The notes under the pieces were generated by a model. The model was not told the origin of the DNA. It saw only the letters and a program-made list of their open reading frames with translations, and did no database searches. 64,000 bases of DNA from Meconema thalassinum. Lineage: Eukaryota > Arthropoda > Insecta > Orthoptera > Tettigoniidae. The position numbers and the translations under genes are program-made. The stretch covers positions 1,178,001-1,242,000 of the forward strand of contig CAMPQE020000053.1 in assembly GCA_946902985.2 (NCBI GenBank), read 5' to 3'. Shown here one piece after another: positions 47,788-58,789 of the stretch (the first letter of the stretch is position 1; every line of letters begins with the position of its first letter).

Positions 47788-50700
47788 GGAAACAAATAGT
47801 TCCATGAAGAACTATACAGTCTATTTTCATATATCCTATTTATTTTAATTGCCTCAATCAATATAAAAAATCAGTTTGATTGCTGTAATAGATTCGTAGA
47901 TATTGAGAACCGTCTAAATATTTTGGATGGTAACCATGTTGGATTTATATACTATAGGCCTTAGATTTATATACTACTAGCAGGTACCCGCGGCTTCGCT
48001 CGCGTCATAGTCGTGTCAAATTTTTATTTAATGAAATGCAGGTTTAACCCCGTTAACACCACTTTAGAACCTGAATATCCAAAAATCCCTCCTTAATGGA
48101 CGTTTTCGACACACAACAAACATATCCCCAAAATATCATTCTTCTAACTTTAATAGTTTTGGTTGGTCGATGTGAGTGAATATCAAATATTCCCTCCTTA
48201 GTGGACGTTTTTCATCCAGAATTTCACCCCTCCCCATGAACCCCTTGAATAGTTTTATGAAAAAAAACGGTCGAACACCTATTTTTAAGTGGATTTTTTC
48301 CGCTGAATTTCAAACTTAAAAATTCTTCAACGCGCAATGTTCACCCCTTTCACCTCATAATATACATCATATCGATAAATCCTTAGACATATGTCTGCTT
48401 TTCTTTACTGATTAATTATTATGCCGAATATCACATCCCCAAATGAAACAACTCGTGAGATATTGTTAATCAATGAAATGCAAGTTTAACCCCCTTAACA
48501 CCCCTTCAGAACATGAATATCCAAAAATCCATCCTTTGTGGACGTTTTCGACGTACAACGAACATATCCCCAAAATTTCAAGTTCCTAACTGCAATATGT
48601 TTGGCTGGGGTATGATGAGTGAATATCCAAAAATCCATCCTTAGTGGACTCCTTTCCCCAGAATTTCACCCCTCCCCATGGGCCCCTTAAATTGGATTTA
48701 TGAAAAAACGGTCGACCACCAATTTACTTATTTTTCTAGCTGATTTTCCCCCCTGAGTTTCATACTTTATGCCTCTGTCTTTTAAGAGATACTTGCTCCG
48801 TTAGGAATCCTTCAACCCCCACTTTTCACACATACACCTCATAATATACACTACATCGAAAAACCCTCAGACATGTGTCTTCTTATTCTTAATGATGAGT
48901 TAATATGCCAAGTATCGCATCCCCCCAAGGAAACCAATCATGCTATATTGTTATTCAATTAAATTCAGTTCTACCCCCTTAACACCCCTTTAGAACCTGA
49001 ATATCCAAAAATCCTTCCTTAGTGGACGTTTTCGACATACAACGAACATAACCCCAAACTTTCATGTTTCTAACTTCAATTATTTCGGCTGGGTGATGAT
49101 GAGTGAGTGAGTAAGTCAGGTCATTTTCTTTCATTTATTTTTCAGAATTTCACCTCTCTCATGAACCCCTTAAATTGGATTTATGAAAAAAAACCGGTCG
49201 AACACCTATTTACTTATTTTTAAGCTGTTCTTCCCCCCTGAGTTAATGAGTGAGTGAGTTAATCAGTTAGAACACTTTCTTTCCTCTTTTTCCCCAGAAT
49301 TTAATCCCCCTCCAAGGGCCCCTTAAATTCCTTTTATGAAGAAAATGGTCTAACACCTATTTACTAATATTTTAAGCTGTTTTTTCCGCTGAATTTCAAA
49401 CTTCTCGCCTATGTCGTTTAAGAGATACACGCTCCGTTAAGAATCCTTCAACCCCCAATTTTCACCCCTTTCACCGTATAATATACACCACACCGATAAA
49501 CCCTTAGGCATATGTCTGCTTATTTTGAATGTTTAGTTAATATGCCGAATATCCCATCCCCAAAGAAACAACTCATGAGATATTGTTAATCAATGAAATG
49601 CACGTTTACCCCCCCTTAACACCTCTTAAGAACCCAAAAAACAAAAATCCTTCATTAGTGGGCGTTTGCGACATAGAGCGAATATATTCCCAAAATTTAA
49701 TGTTTCCTACTTCAATAGTTTTCGCTGGGCGATGATGAGTGAGTGAGTCAGGTCATTTTCTTTCAATTACTTTTACCAGAATTTTACGCCCTCCCCATGC
49801 GCCCCTTAAATTGGATTTATGAAGAAACCCTCGAACACCTATTAACTTATATTTTAAGCTGTCTTTTTCCCCTGAGTTTGATGAGTGAGTGAGTTAGTCA
49901 GTCAGTCAGGACACTTTCTCTCCTTTTTTTTCTAGAATTTCACCCAACCCCATTGGCCCCTTAAATTGAATTTATGAAAAAACGGTCGAACACCGATTAA
50001 CTTATTTTTAAGCTGGTTTTTTTTCGCTGAGTTTCAAACTTCTCGCGTATGTCGTTTATGAGGTACACGCTCCGTTAGTAATCCTTCAACCCCACTTTTC
50101 ACCCCTTTCACCTTATAATATACACCACAACGAAAAACCCTTGGGCACATGTCTGCTTATTTTTAATGATTTGTTTATATGCCGAGTATCACATCCACAC
50201 ATGAAACCACTCGTGAGATATTGTTATTCAATAAAATGCAGGTTTAACCCCCTTAAGACACCTTTAGAACCTGAATATCCGAATATCCTCCCTTAGTGTA
50301 CGGTTTTGACATACAACGAACATATCCCAAAAATGTCATGTTTTTAACTTCAATAATTTTGGCTGGACGATGATGAGTGAGTGAGTGAGTGAGTCAGGAC
50401 ATTTTCTTTCAATTTTTTTTTCTTTCCAGAATTGACCCCTCGCCATGAACCCCTTAAATTTGATTTATGAAAAATAAACTGTCGAACACTTATTTACTTA
50501 TTTTGAAGCAGTTTTCTCTCCCTGAGTTTGAAGAGTGTGTGAGTGAGTCAATCAGTTAGGACACTTTCTTTCTGGTACACCCCCCCCCCCCCCCGAATTT
50601 CACCCATCCGCATGGGCCCCTTAAATTGAATTTATGAAAAAAAAACGATCGATCATCTATCTACTTATCTATTAAGCTGATTTATTTCCCGCTGAGTTTC

Positions 50701-52092
50701 AAACTCCTCACCCATGTCTTTTAAGAGATGCACGCTCCGTTAGGAATCCTTCAACCCTCACGTTTTATCCCTTTTACCTGATACACCACATCGAAAAATC
50801 CTTAGACACGTGTCTGCTTGTTTTTAATGATTAGTTTATTTGCCGAGTATTACATCCCTAAATGAAACCACTCGTGATATATTATTATTCAATAAAATGC
50901 AGGTTTAACACCCTTAACACCCCTTGAGAACCTGGATATCCAAAAATCCTTCCTTAGTGAACGTTTTTGACTTACAATGAACATATCCCCAAAATGTTTG
51001 TCTATCTTCAATAGTTTTAACTGGGCCATGATGAGTGAATGAGAAAGTCAGAACATTTTTTTTTCATTCTTTTTTCAGAATTTCACCCCTCCCCAATGGC
51101 CCATAAATTGGATTTATGAAAGAACGGTCAACCATCTATTTACTTATTTTATAAGCTGTTTTTACCCCTGAGTTTGATGAGTTAGTGAGTCAGTCAGTCA
51201 GTTAGGACACTTTCTTTCCTTTTTTTCTCTCCAGAATTTCACCCCTCCCTATGGGCCCCTTAAATTGGATTGATGAAAAAACGGTTGAACTCCTATTCAC
51301 TTATTTTTAAGCAACTTTCGAACTTATTGCCTATGACGTTTAAGAGATACACGCTCTGTTAAGAATCCTTCAACCCCCACGTTTCACCCCTTTCACCTCA
51401 TAATATACACCACATCGAAAAACCCTCCGACACATGTCTTCTTATTTTTAATTATGTGTTTATATGCAGAGTCTCACATCCCCCAATGAAACCAATCGGG
51501 AGTTATTGTTACTCAATGAAATGCAGGTTTAACCCCCTTAAGACCCCCTGAATATCCGAAAATCCTCCCTTAGTGGACGGTTTTGACATACAATGATCAT
51601 ATTCCCCAAAATGTCATGTGTCTAACTTCAATAATTCTGGCTGGGCGATGGTGAGTGAGTCAGGATTTTTTCTAACAATTTCCTTTTTTCAGAATTTCAC
51701 CCCTCCCCATGAACCCCTTAAATTGGGTTTATGAAAAAAAAACTGTCGAACACCTATTTTCTTATTTTTAAGCAGATTTTTTCCCCCTGAGTTTGATGAG
51801 TGAGCCTGTCAGTCAATCAGTTAGGACACTTTCTTTCCTGTTTTTTCTCCCCAGAATTTCACCCCTCCCTATGGGCCTCTTAAATTGGATTTATGAAAAA
51901 AAAAACGGTCTAACATCTATTTACTTATTTTTTAAGCTGATTTTTTTCCACTGAGTTTCAAACTCCTCGCCTAAGTCGTTTAAGAGACACACGCTCCGTT
52001 AGAAATCCTTCAACCCCCACTTTTCACCCCTCTCACCTCATAATATACACCACATCGAAAAACCCTCAGACACACGTCTTCTTATTTTTATA

Positions 52093-53105
52093 TATATATC
52101 TACACGCGGATCTGAAATCCATTCATTTGAACGTAGCACTAATTAACAGTGACATTCAAAGCCTATCTCAGTACGCACTCGATCATAATCTAATACTTAA
52201 CTTCGAAAAAACGCAACCGATCATCATCGGCTATACCAAATTACTCAGTTCCCTACCTGACCCAGTACCACCTTTACAGCTTGCATCCCAAACAGTTCCG
52301 TATCAGTCAGCAGTAAGAAATCTGGGAGTTATTTTTGACTCTCGATTATCGTGGCAGGATCACACAAACATGATTCTGAAAGGGTTGCATCGTCATTATA
52401 TCAAATTAGGCGAACTTGCTTCTATTTGCCTCAAAATGTACGAAAGATACTGATACAGAGTTTGATAATACCAATATTTGACTATGGATCTATAATTTAC
52501 CATGATATGGGAGAGGTCCTCAATACAAAATTGCAAAGAATGCAAAATGCTTGCTTGCGGTTTGTTCTCAATGTACCAAGAGAGTCTCATATAACTCCAT
52601 TTTACGTCCAGATTGGATGGCTTAAGTTAAAGGAACGAAGACAGTATGCCATGGCTCTGACTGTGATAAAAATTCTAAAATTCAAAATTCCGTCTTATAT
52701 TTACTGCACACTAACTCCCATGCAATCAGTGCATAACCGTGCGAATAGACACACTGCACAGATGCTCCAGATACCTAATCACCGAACCGAAAAATGCAAA
52801 GGTTCATTCCGTATTTCAGCTAGTATTCTCTGGAATAAATATAAATTGCACCAGTATTCAGGACTTCCTATCAGAGCGATAAAACACTCCCTTCATTGTA
52901 ATCTATCAGCTATACAATTATCATGTTCAAGGTGAACGGATGTATTAACAAGAACTTCTATTGTCAACTGTATGTATAGGTTAAGTTTTTTCTTTCTTCA
53001 TTTATTCTATTATCTTTAACCGTCCTCTGAATGAAGAGAGCTGCATAAAGAGGCTTTGTAGCCTCAGTGGCCTGTATAAGAGAAACAATAAATTCAAATT
53101 CAAAA
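52093..53105 (+). mobile_element. 5'-truncated LINE tail (CR1/Jockey-like)
   Basis: About 1 kb with the C-terminal part of a LINE protein (52127-52935) and a 3' UTR ending in CAATAAATTCAAATTCAAA. It interrupts a monomer of the Helitron-like element; the host sequence resumes at about 53106 with TCTATATGCCGAGTATTAC. The target duplication is not clear because both sides are TA-rich. The protein has one frameshift near 52380-52440. It is a different family from the LINE at 37625, as the tail sequence differs. Confidence 0.85.
52127..52935 (+). pseudogene. LINE C-terminal domain with one frameshift
   Basis: The first frame (52127-52453) covers the region just after the RT palm: LNFEKTQPIIIGYTK, SAVRNLGVIFDSRLSWQDH. 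The frame then shifts to 52351-52935, giving IQSLIIPIFDYGSIIYHD, RMQNACLRFVLNVP, VQIGWLKLKERRQYAMAL and FRISASILWNKYK before the stop. All these are conserved in the C-terminal half of CR1/Jockey-type LINE proteins. The palm is absent, so it is inactive. Confidence 0.85.
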
Positions 53106-54667
53106 TCTATATGCCGAGTATTACATCTCCCAATGAAACCAATCGGGAGATATTGTTATTCAATGAAATGCAGGTCTACCCCCTTAACACCCCTTTAGAA
53201 CCTGAATATCCAAAAATCCTTCCTTAGTGCGCGTTTTCGACTTACCACGAACATATCCCCAACATTTCATGTTTCTAACTTTAATAGTTTTGGCTGGGCG
53301 ATGATGAGTCAGACAGTCAGTCAGTCAGGACACTTGTTTTTATATAAGAGATTACATGAAGATTATTGTGTAGGTGTTTTATTCAAACTTAAAAAAAGCG
53401 GGATTTTAAAATTTCGCTCAGCCGCCTTCTTGTGGTCATGAAAATAATTTAAATGAATTAGATGGCATTCGATTAAAATTTGAATCAGCATATACCGTAT
53501 CAAGTTTCCCTGCGCTCGGATGGTTAGAACGCAAGAAACGTCCATTTGAATATTTAAATTTCGCTTTGCCGTCTTGTTGGATTTGTGCATCCAGTTTATT
53601 GAACGTCCCTTAGGTGAACTTATGCTTATAGCCTCTATACACTTACAAAATTTCAGTTTGATTGCTGTAGTAGATTAATAGATATTGAGAACCGTCTAAA
53701 TATTTCAGATGGTCGCCATATTGGATTTTAATTTTATGAAGGCTATAGAGTTATGTACTATTAGATGATGATTATTGTTTACGTTCATTATACAAATGTT
53801 GATTTCGATCGCATGATTAGAACACAAGAAATAAAAACGTTATTTTCGAAATTCTCACAGCTGCTATCTTGCGGCTACGTGAACAATTGAACTAAATTAG
53901 ATACCCGTGCATTACAATGTGTATAAACATTTGCTGTACGAAGTTTCAATGCGTTTGTATCATTAAATCGCGTGAATAGTCTATTTAAAACTTTCAACTT
54001 CGCTTGGCCGCAATGTTCGTTTTGTAGTTAACAGGTTTTTGAAAGTCTCATAGATGAACTTCCAGTAGCGCCCTCTATCTCCGTACAAAATTTCATGGTG
54101 ATACCGGTAATTGTTTCAGAGATATAGAACAACGGTGAAATATTTCGCACAGGCGCCATCTTGAGGTTATGTACACGAATGAACGAAGTTAGATGTAGGT
54201 GCTGCTAAAATATTTATAAACATATACTGTACCAAGATTCATTGCGTTCGGTTGGTTAAATCGCGAGAAACGTCTATTTTAAAGTCGCAACTTCGCTTCG
54301 CCACCATGTTGGTTTTGTAGTTGCCAGGTTTTCAAAAATCACATAGGTCAACTTCTAGTAGTTCCCAATATCACCGTACTAAATTCCAGGGTGATATCGG
54401 TAATAGTTTCGGAGATATTGAATGCTGGTGAAATATTTCGCACAGCCACCATGTTGGATTGGTGAGACGTTACAAAATTTGAAGGGCACGGTCGGGGTCG
54501 CCCGGAATAGTGCTATGAACTTACAGACTTTCATTGGAATCGCTCTTGCCATTCAGAAGTTATTAGGGAGACACAAAAATTCATCACACACACACGCACA
54601 CACAGGCAGACACACGGACAAAACGTGATCTCATAAGCCTAATTTTTCATCAATATATATAGGCTAA

Positions 54668-55650
54668 AAAGATGATACCCTGCGGGCGAGATAAAAATAT
54701 AGCAGATTTGACTACTTGCACATATTAAGAGAGCTGTTTAACTTATCTATGCATGTTAGTTGGCTGACTCGGGGTCAATGCAAGTCAGATTTCCGAAGTG
54801 AAATGCCATGTCCTGTTGTTCGGATTCCACGCAAAAAAGGAGGTCCTGGTGGCTCATGATCGCATGATTAACGGTCACGTAAGACTAAAAGCTTACTTTG
54901 ACTGGCGGTGCTGATAGAGCAATTATCACCACATGCCATTCACAAAATGTCGGACGAGTGACGACAGTCCCTTGTAGATAGACCGAGCGAGTCTGCTGGC
55001 TCCCCTTAGAAGAGTAACAAGGGAGAAGGCGATCGAGGGGGAGAGGTAATGGGAGAGCAGGAGGACATAAGTGTCACAAACGTAGAAAGTATAAATCATT
55101 TAAGCACACACATTTATTTCCTTGAGGCAGAGTTCAAATAATGTAAAAGTGTGTAGGTTGCCTTCTGTAGAGGACCAGTCGAACTTCCAAGCGTCATCAG
55201 TAGTCGGTGACAACGAGTTCTTACGTCGACCGTAGGAGATGAGAATGTTCAGCCAAGTGTCGCGTGAGGGCACACGAACGAGAAGCTTGATGATTTCGTT
55301 GAAAGAAGGGTCATGAATCTCGTTCTCTAAAACACACTAAAGACAGGCATGAGCAAAAACACAAGGAGAGAGCAGAAACACTCAGACATCTCTGTTGGTG
55401 GCTTTCAAGTAATAAAAAGATACGAGAGAGCGAAAATCTAGAAAACCGGATTTGTGTACAAACTACGTAAGGTGTATATTCAAGAATTATACCAACATCG
55501 ATTGTCAGATGAAGCGCTAAAGGAAGTTGGTGCCTCATGGTGCTTAGGAAGGAACATGGACCAAGCTAATGAGGTACATAAAAGATGGGTTGACGTATAG
55601 TAACATCATATATAGATGCAGCTGGTAGGAAGTAATTTTTGAAGCCAAGG
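54668..55650. other. No gene recognised
   Basis: Follows the hairpin of element copy C. Frames do not exceed 75 aa and show no motif; no repeat structure was seen until the duplication that begins near 55655. Confidence 0.5.
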
Positions 55651-55654
55651 TCTG

Positions 55655-57040
55655 GAGCGTTGAGTTATATGTATGTGAAGCGTGGTTAATTCCTTCTGAA
55701 AGAAGGGGAAAATAGATTAGAATGGAAAATAGAAAGAATGTGGTATACTTGGAGAATGTCGAAGATTGGGTGGCTAGATAGAGTAACAAAGGAAGGGTGA
55801 TGATATGTATGGGGATTAGATGATTCTGGCGAGTGGTAATAAAAGAAGAGATTAGTATGGGACATATTGAAGCACCAAAAATAGCAAATGATCAGTAGTT
55901 ATGGAAGCAAGAGAAAAAGGCGTGAACTATACGCGTTAAGCAAGGTTGGAATATGTAAAATAGATTGATTCGGTTGTAGGGTTTACTGGCTAAGTATCGA
56001 TGAATTGTGTATCATAACAATGAGAGAAATGGAGTGCAGCATTGAAACTCAAACATCAACGATAAACACAACGACAACAGTAATGTATTCATTTCACTCA
56101 GCATTTTAGCCGCAAATATGCGCCAGAACAGATGTTATTACATAAACATGTTCATCGCTGATCCATAGGCGAAGGTCAGCGGGGATGTGATGGGTGAAAA
56201 CATAAAAACCTTGTCCCTTATAGCATCTGGCATATAGAAATCTAACGCCTTTCGATCGGAAGAATGTGGTGGCTTACGAACAATCCCAACACACTTATGC
56301 TCACAGAGTTATGACTCCAAAATTTCCAACAAGACCACTTTATTTTCTGTAGGGTGGTGCTATAAGTATGTGAAACTTGGTTTATTCCTTTTGCAGGAAT
56401 GGGAAAATAGGAGCATTTGATTGTGGTTTTATTGGAGAATGTTGGAGATTGGGAGGATAGAAGGATTAAGAAATAAGGGGTAATGAGATGAATGGCGGTT
56501 AGATGATTCTGGTGAGTGGTAAAGATAGGAATATATTGGTGGGGTACCAGGAATAGCAAGTTTTCAGTAGTAATGGAAACAAGAGTAAATGACATGAACT
56601 ATAGGCGTTAAGCAAGGTTAGAATATGTAAAATATATCGCTACGGTTGTAGGGTTTAGTGGCAATGTAAGGACGAATTATTTATCTTAACAATGGGAGAA
56701 ATGGAGTGCAGCATTGAAACTCAAACATCAACGACAACAAGAACAAACACAACGACAACAGTAAAGTATTCTTTTCACTCAGCATTTTAGTCGCTTCACG
56801 AGAGATCACCTCAATAACAGGCAAAAAGAGACGCTGTTACATTTATATGCTCATCAATGATCCATAGGCGAAGTTCAGCAGATATGCGAAGGGTGCAAAC
56901 CTAAACACCGTGTCCTTTATTGCATCTGGCATGCAGGAATCTAACGCCTATGGATCGGAAGAATGTGGTAGCTAAGATACAATCCCAACACACTCATGCT
57001 CACAGAGCTATGACTCCAAAGTTTCCAGCAAGACCACACT
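55655..57040. repeat. Tandem duplication of about 690 bp
   Basis: Two diverged head-to-tail copies, about 55655-56345 and 56346-57040. Shared landmarks include GGAGTGCAGCATTGAAACTC (56031 and 56703), ATCCATAGGCGAAG (56160 and 56860) and CAATCCCAACACACT. The offset grows from 672 to 699 bp through small indels, so the duplication is old. It lies directly upstream of the finger exon, within the presumed second intron. No frame is conserved between copies (81 and 117 aa on the minus strand). Confidence 0.85.
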
Positions 57041-57275
57041 ATATTGTCTGTCAAATAAAATTCAATTGCAAAACATTCACACTGTGTGAAAAGCATATTA
57101 TTGAGCAATGAAAACGGAATCAGTTCCCAATATCTCTTAAAGACTTATTTCATGGGAGTGATATTAATGAAAGTAGCTCCAATTATTATTTATTTACTTT
57201 GATCTCTATACCTTGATTATTTTCTCACTTTCTATAATAATGTACACTTCAAATTGTTAGTACTGACTATTCCAG

Positions 57276-58014
57276 GCTGACATGTCCTGATACGTTGAAT
57301 CCGGCTGCAATGAAGATATATGATGTTGGTAATAGTGGAAGACAATATACTAACACTTCCTCTAGTGAAAAATATTCTACAAAGCAAAAATTGAAAAAAT
57401 ATTCATGTAGCGTATGCGAAGCTAAGTTTAGCTCCAGAGGAAATTTGAACACTCACATGCTAATCCATAGCGGCGAAAAGCCGCATTCATGTAGTGTATG
57501 CGGAGCTAAATTTAATAGGAGAGGAAATTTGAAGACACATATGGTAATCCATACCGGCAAGAAGCCGCATTCATGTAGTATATGCAAAGCTAGGTTTACT
57601 TGGAGGGGAAATTTGAATTCACATATGCTTATCCATAGCGGCGAGAAGCCGCATTCATGTAGTGTATGCGAGGCTAGGTTTACTTGGAGCGGAAATTTAA
57701 ATTCACACATGCTTATCCATAGCGGCGAGAAGCCGTATTCATGTAGTGTATGCGAGGCAAAATTTAATAGAAGAGGAACCTTGAAGACACACTTAATAAT
57801 CCATGCCGGCGAGAAGCCGCATTCATGTAGTGTAAGTGAAGCTAAGTTTACTTCGAAGGGAAGTTTGAATTCACATATGGTTATTCATAGCGGCGAGAAG
57901 CCGCATTCATGTAGTGTATGCGAAGCTAAATTTACTCGGAGAGCAGATTTGAACACACACATGCAACTGCATAGCGGTGAGAAACCGCATTCATGTAGTG
58001 TATGCGAAGCTTAA
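57276..58014 (+). CDS. C2H2 zinc-finger exon, seven fingers to an in-frame stop
   Basis: The exon follows the acceptor GTACTGACTATTCCAG (ending 57275). One base completes a split codon, then CTG ACA TGT opens the frame. A Ser/Lys-rich lead of about 40 residues precedes seven C2H2 fingers at 84-bp spacing from 57400, in the pattern C-x2-C-x12-H-x3-H with HSGEKPH-type linkers. Finger 6 reads CSVSEAKF, so its second Cys is lost. Such proteins bind DNA, usually as nuclear transcription factors. Contact positions differ between fingers (for example SSRGNLNTH, TWRGNLNSH, NRRGTLKTH). TAA at 58012-58014 replaces the Lys codon of finger 8, and the frame continues past it. The TTG at 57295 is not a start; the ORF is an internal or terminal exon. 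Confidence 0.85.
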
Positions 58015-58580
58015 TTTAATACGAGAGGAAATTTGAAGAGACACATGTTTATCCATAGCGGCGAGAAACCGCATTCATGCAGAGTATGCCAAGCGAAATT
58101 TACTATGAAGGGATATTTGAATCTGCACATGCCAATCCATAGCGGGAAGACGCCGTTTTCATGTAGTGTATGCGAAGCCAAGTTTAGTCAGAAAGGGTAT
58201 TTGAATAAACACTTGCTTATTCATAGCGGTAGAAGGCCATATTCATGTGCATTGTGCGAAGCCAAGTTTAACCAGAAAAGGTATTTGTATCAACATATGA
58301 GTATTCATAGTGGGGAGAAGCCTTATTCCTGAGGCGTGTGCGAAGCCAAATATTACTTGAATTGTCATTTGAATCAACATATTGTAATTCATACTCTGGG
58401 AAAGCCATTTTCCTGTACCTTGTGCGGAGCCTATAGAAAAGAAATTTGAAGTCGCACATCCTTATCCATACAGGAATGATTCCATATTCCTGTAACCTGT
58501 GCGATGCCAAATTTACCTAAGGACAACAATTGAAGAAACACTTGCTGAGCCACAGCCACGTGAGGCTTGACTAAATTACT
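58015..58580 (+). pseudogene. Distal zinc fingers after the stop, decaying
   Basis: After TAA 58012 the same frame gives four further fingers or parts to 58329: NTRGNLKRHMFIH, CRVCQAKFTMKGYL, CSVCEAKFSQKGYL and CALCEAKFNQKRYL. TGA at 58330-58332 replaces the first Cys of the next finger. Finger 13 (CTLCGAY) is broken, and a loss of about 7 bp shifts the frame before finger 14 (CNLCDAKFT, followed by TAA). So 14 finger units existed. The region is no longer translated as a whole if the first stop is used. Confidence 0.85.
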
Positions 58581-58632
58581 AACTGCGAAGAAGTTACTCT
58601 CAAAACGAGATTTATGAACCAACATCCTAAAC

Positions 58633-58638
58633 AATAAA
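58633..58638 (+). terminator. Candidate polyadenylation signal of the zinc-finger gene
   Basis: AATAAA about 80 bp after the last finger remnant, at the expected place for a last exon. The downstream sequence is moderately A-rich. There is no other support. Confidence 0.4.
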
Positions 58639-58789
58639 GGACGAAAAAAATTCTCACGTAATAAATGCGAAATGAACAATGCTCATAGGGGACATTCGAC
58701 GACACATTTTCTAATAATAAGCATATTCATGTAGCAAATGATATTTGAAGCATCACATATTTACTCATGATGTTATTACCAAATTTCTC

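Larger units (their letters stand above)
47977..53351 (-). mobile_element. Helitron/Helentron-like element with internal 440-660-bp repeats
   Basis: A 5375-bp insertion in reverse orientation. The plus strand begins CTAGCAGGTACCCGCGGCTT with a GC-rich hairpin (GCGGCTTCGCTCGCG), the 3'-type end CTAG, and finishes TTTTTATATAAGAGA, the 5'-type end TC once reversed. It sits between A and T of the host element. Inside are about eight diverged monomers, each starting near AATGAAATGCAGGTTTAACC, spaced about 440-660 bp, with TGATGAGTGAGTGAGT tracts. No Rep or helicase frame is present, so it is non-autonomous. A LINE tail interrupts the last monomers (52093-53105). Assignment rests on end structure and A/T insertion; I recall similar ends from Helentron-type elements. 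Confidence 0.68.
47788..54667 (-). mobile_element. Tandem-repeat element copy C, split by a nested insertion
   Basis: The left part (47788-47976) opens TAGTTCCATGAAGAAC and matches copy B through GCTGTAATAGATTCGTAGAT. The match breaks at 47977 and resumes at 53352 with TTACATGAAGATTATTGTG. Monomers of about 300 bp (GCCGCCATCTTGAGG type) run to a CA tract and GTGATCTCATAAGCCTA at 54630-54667. Copy B supplies the uninterrupted reference, so 47977-53351 is a later insertion. Confidence 0.8.

Noticed and set aside
57453..57710. Minus-strand frame across the finger array
   Set aside because: It is the antisense shadow of the C2H2 repeats.
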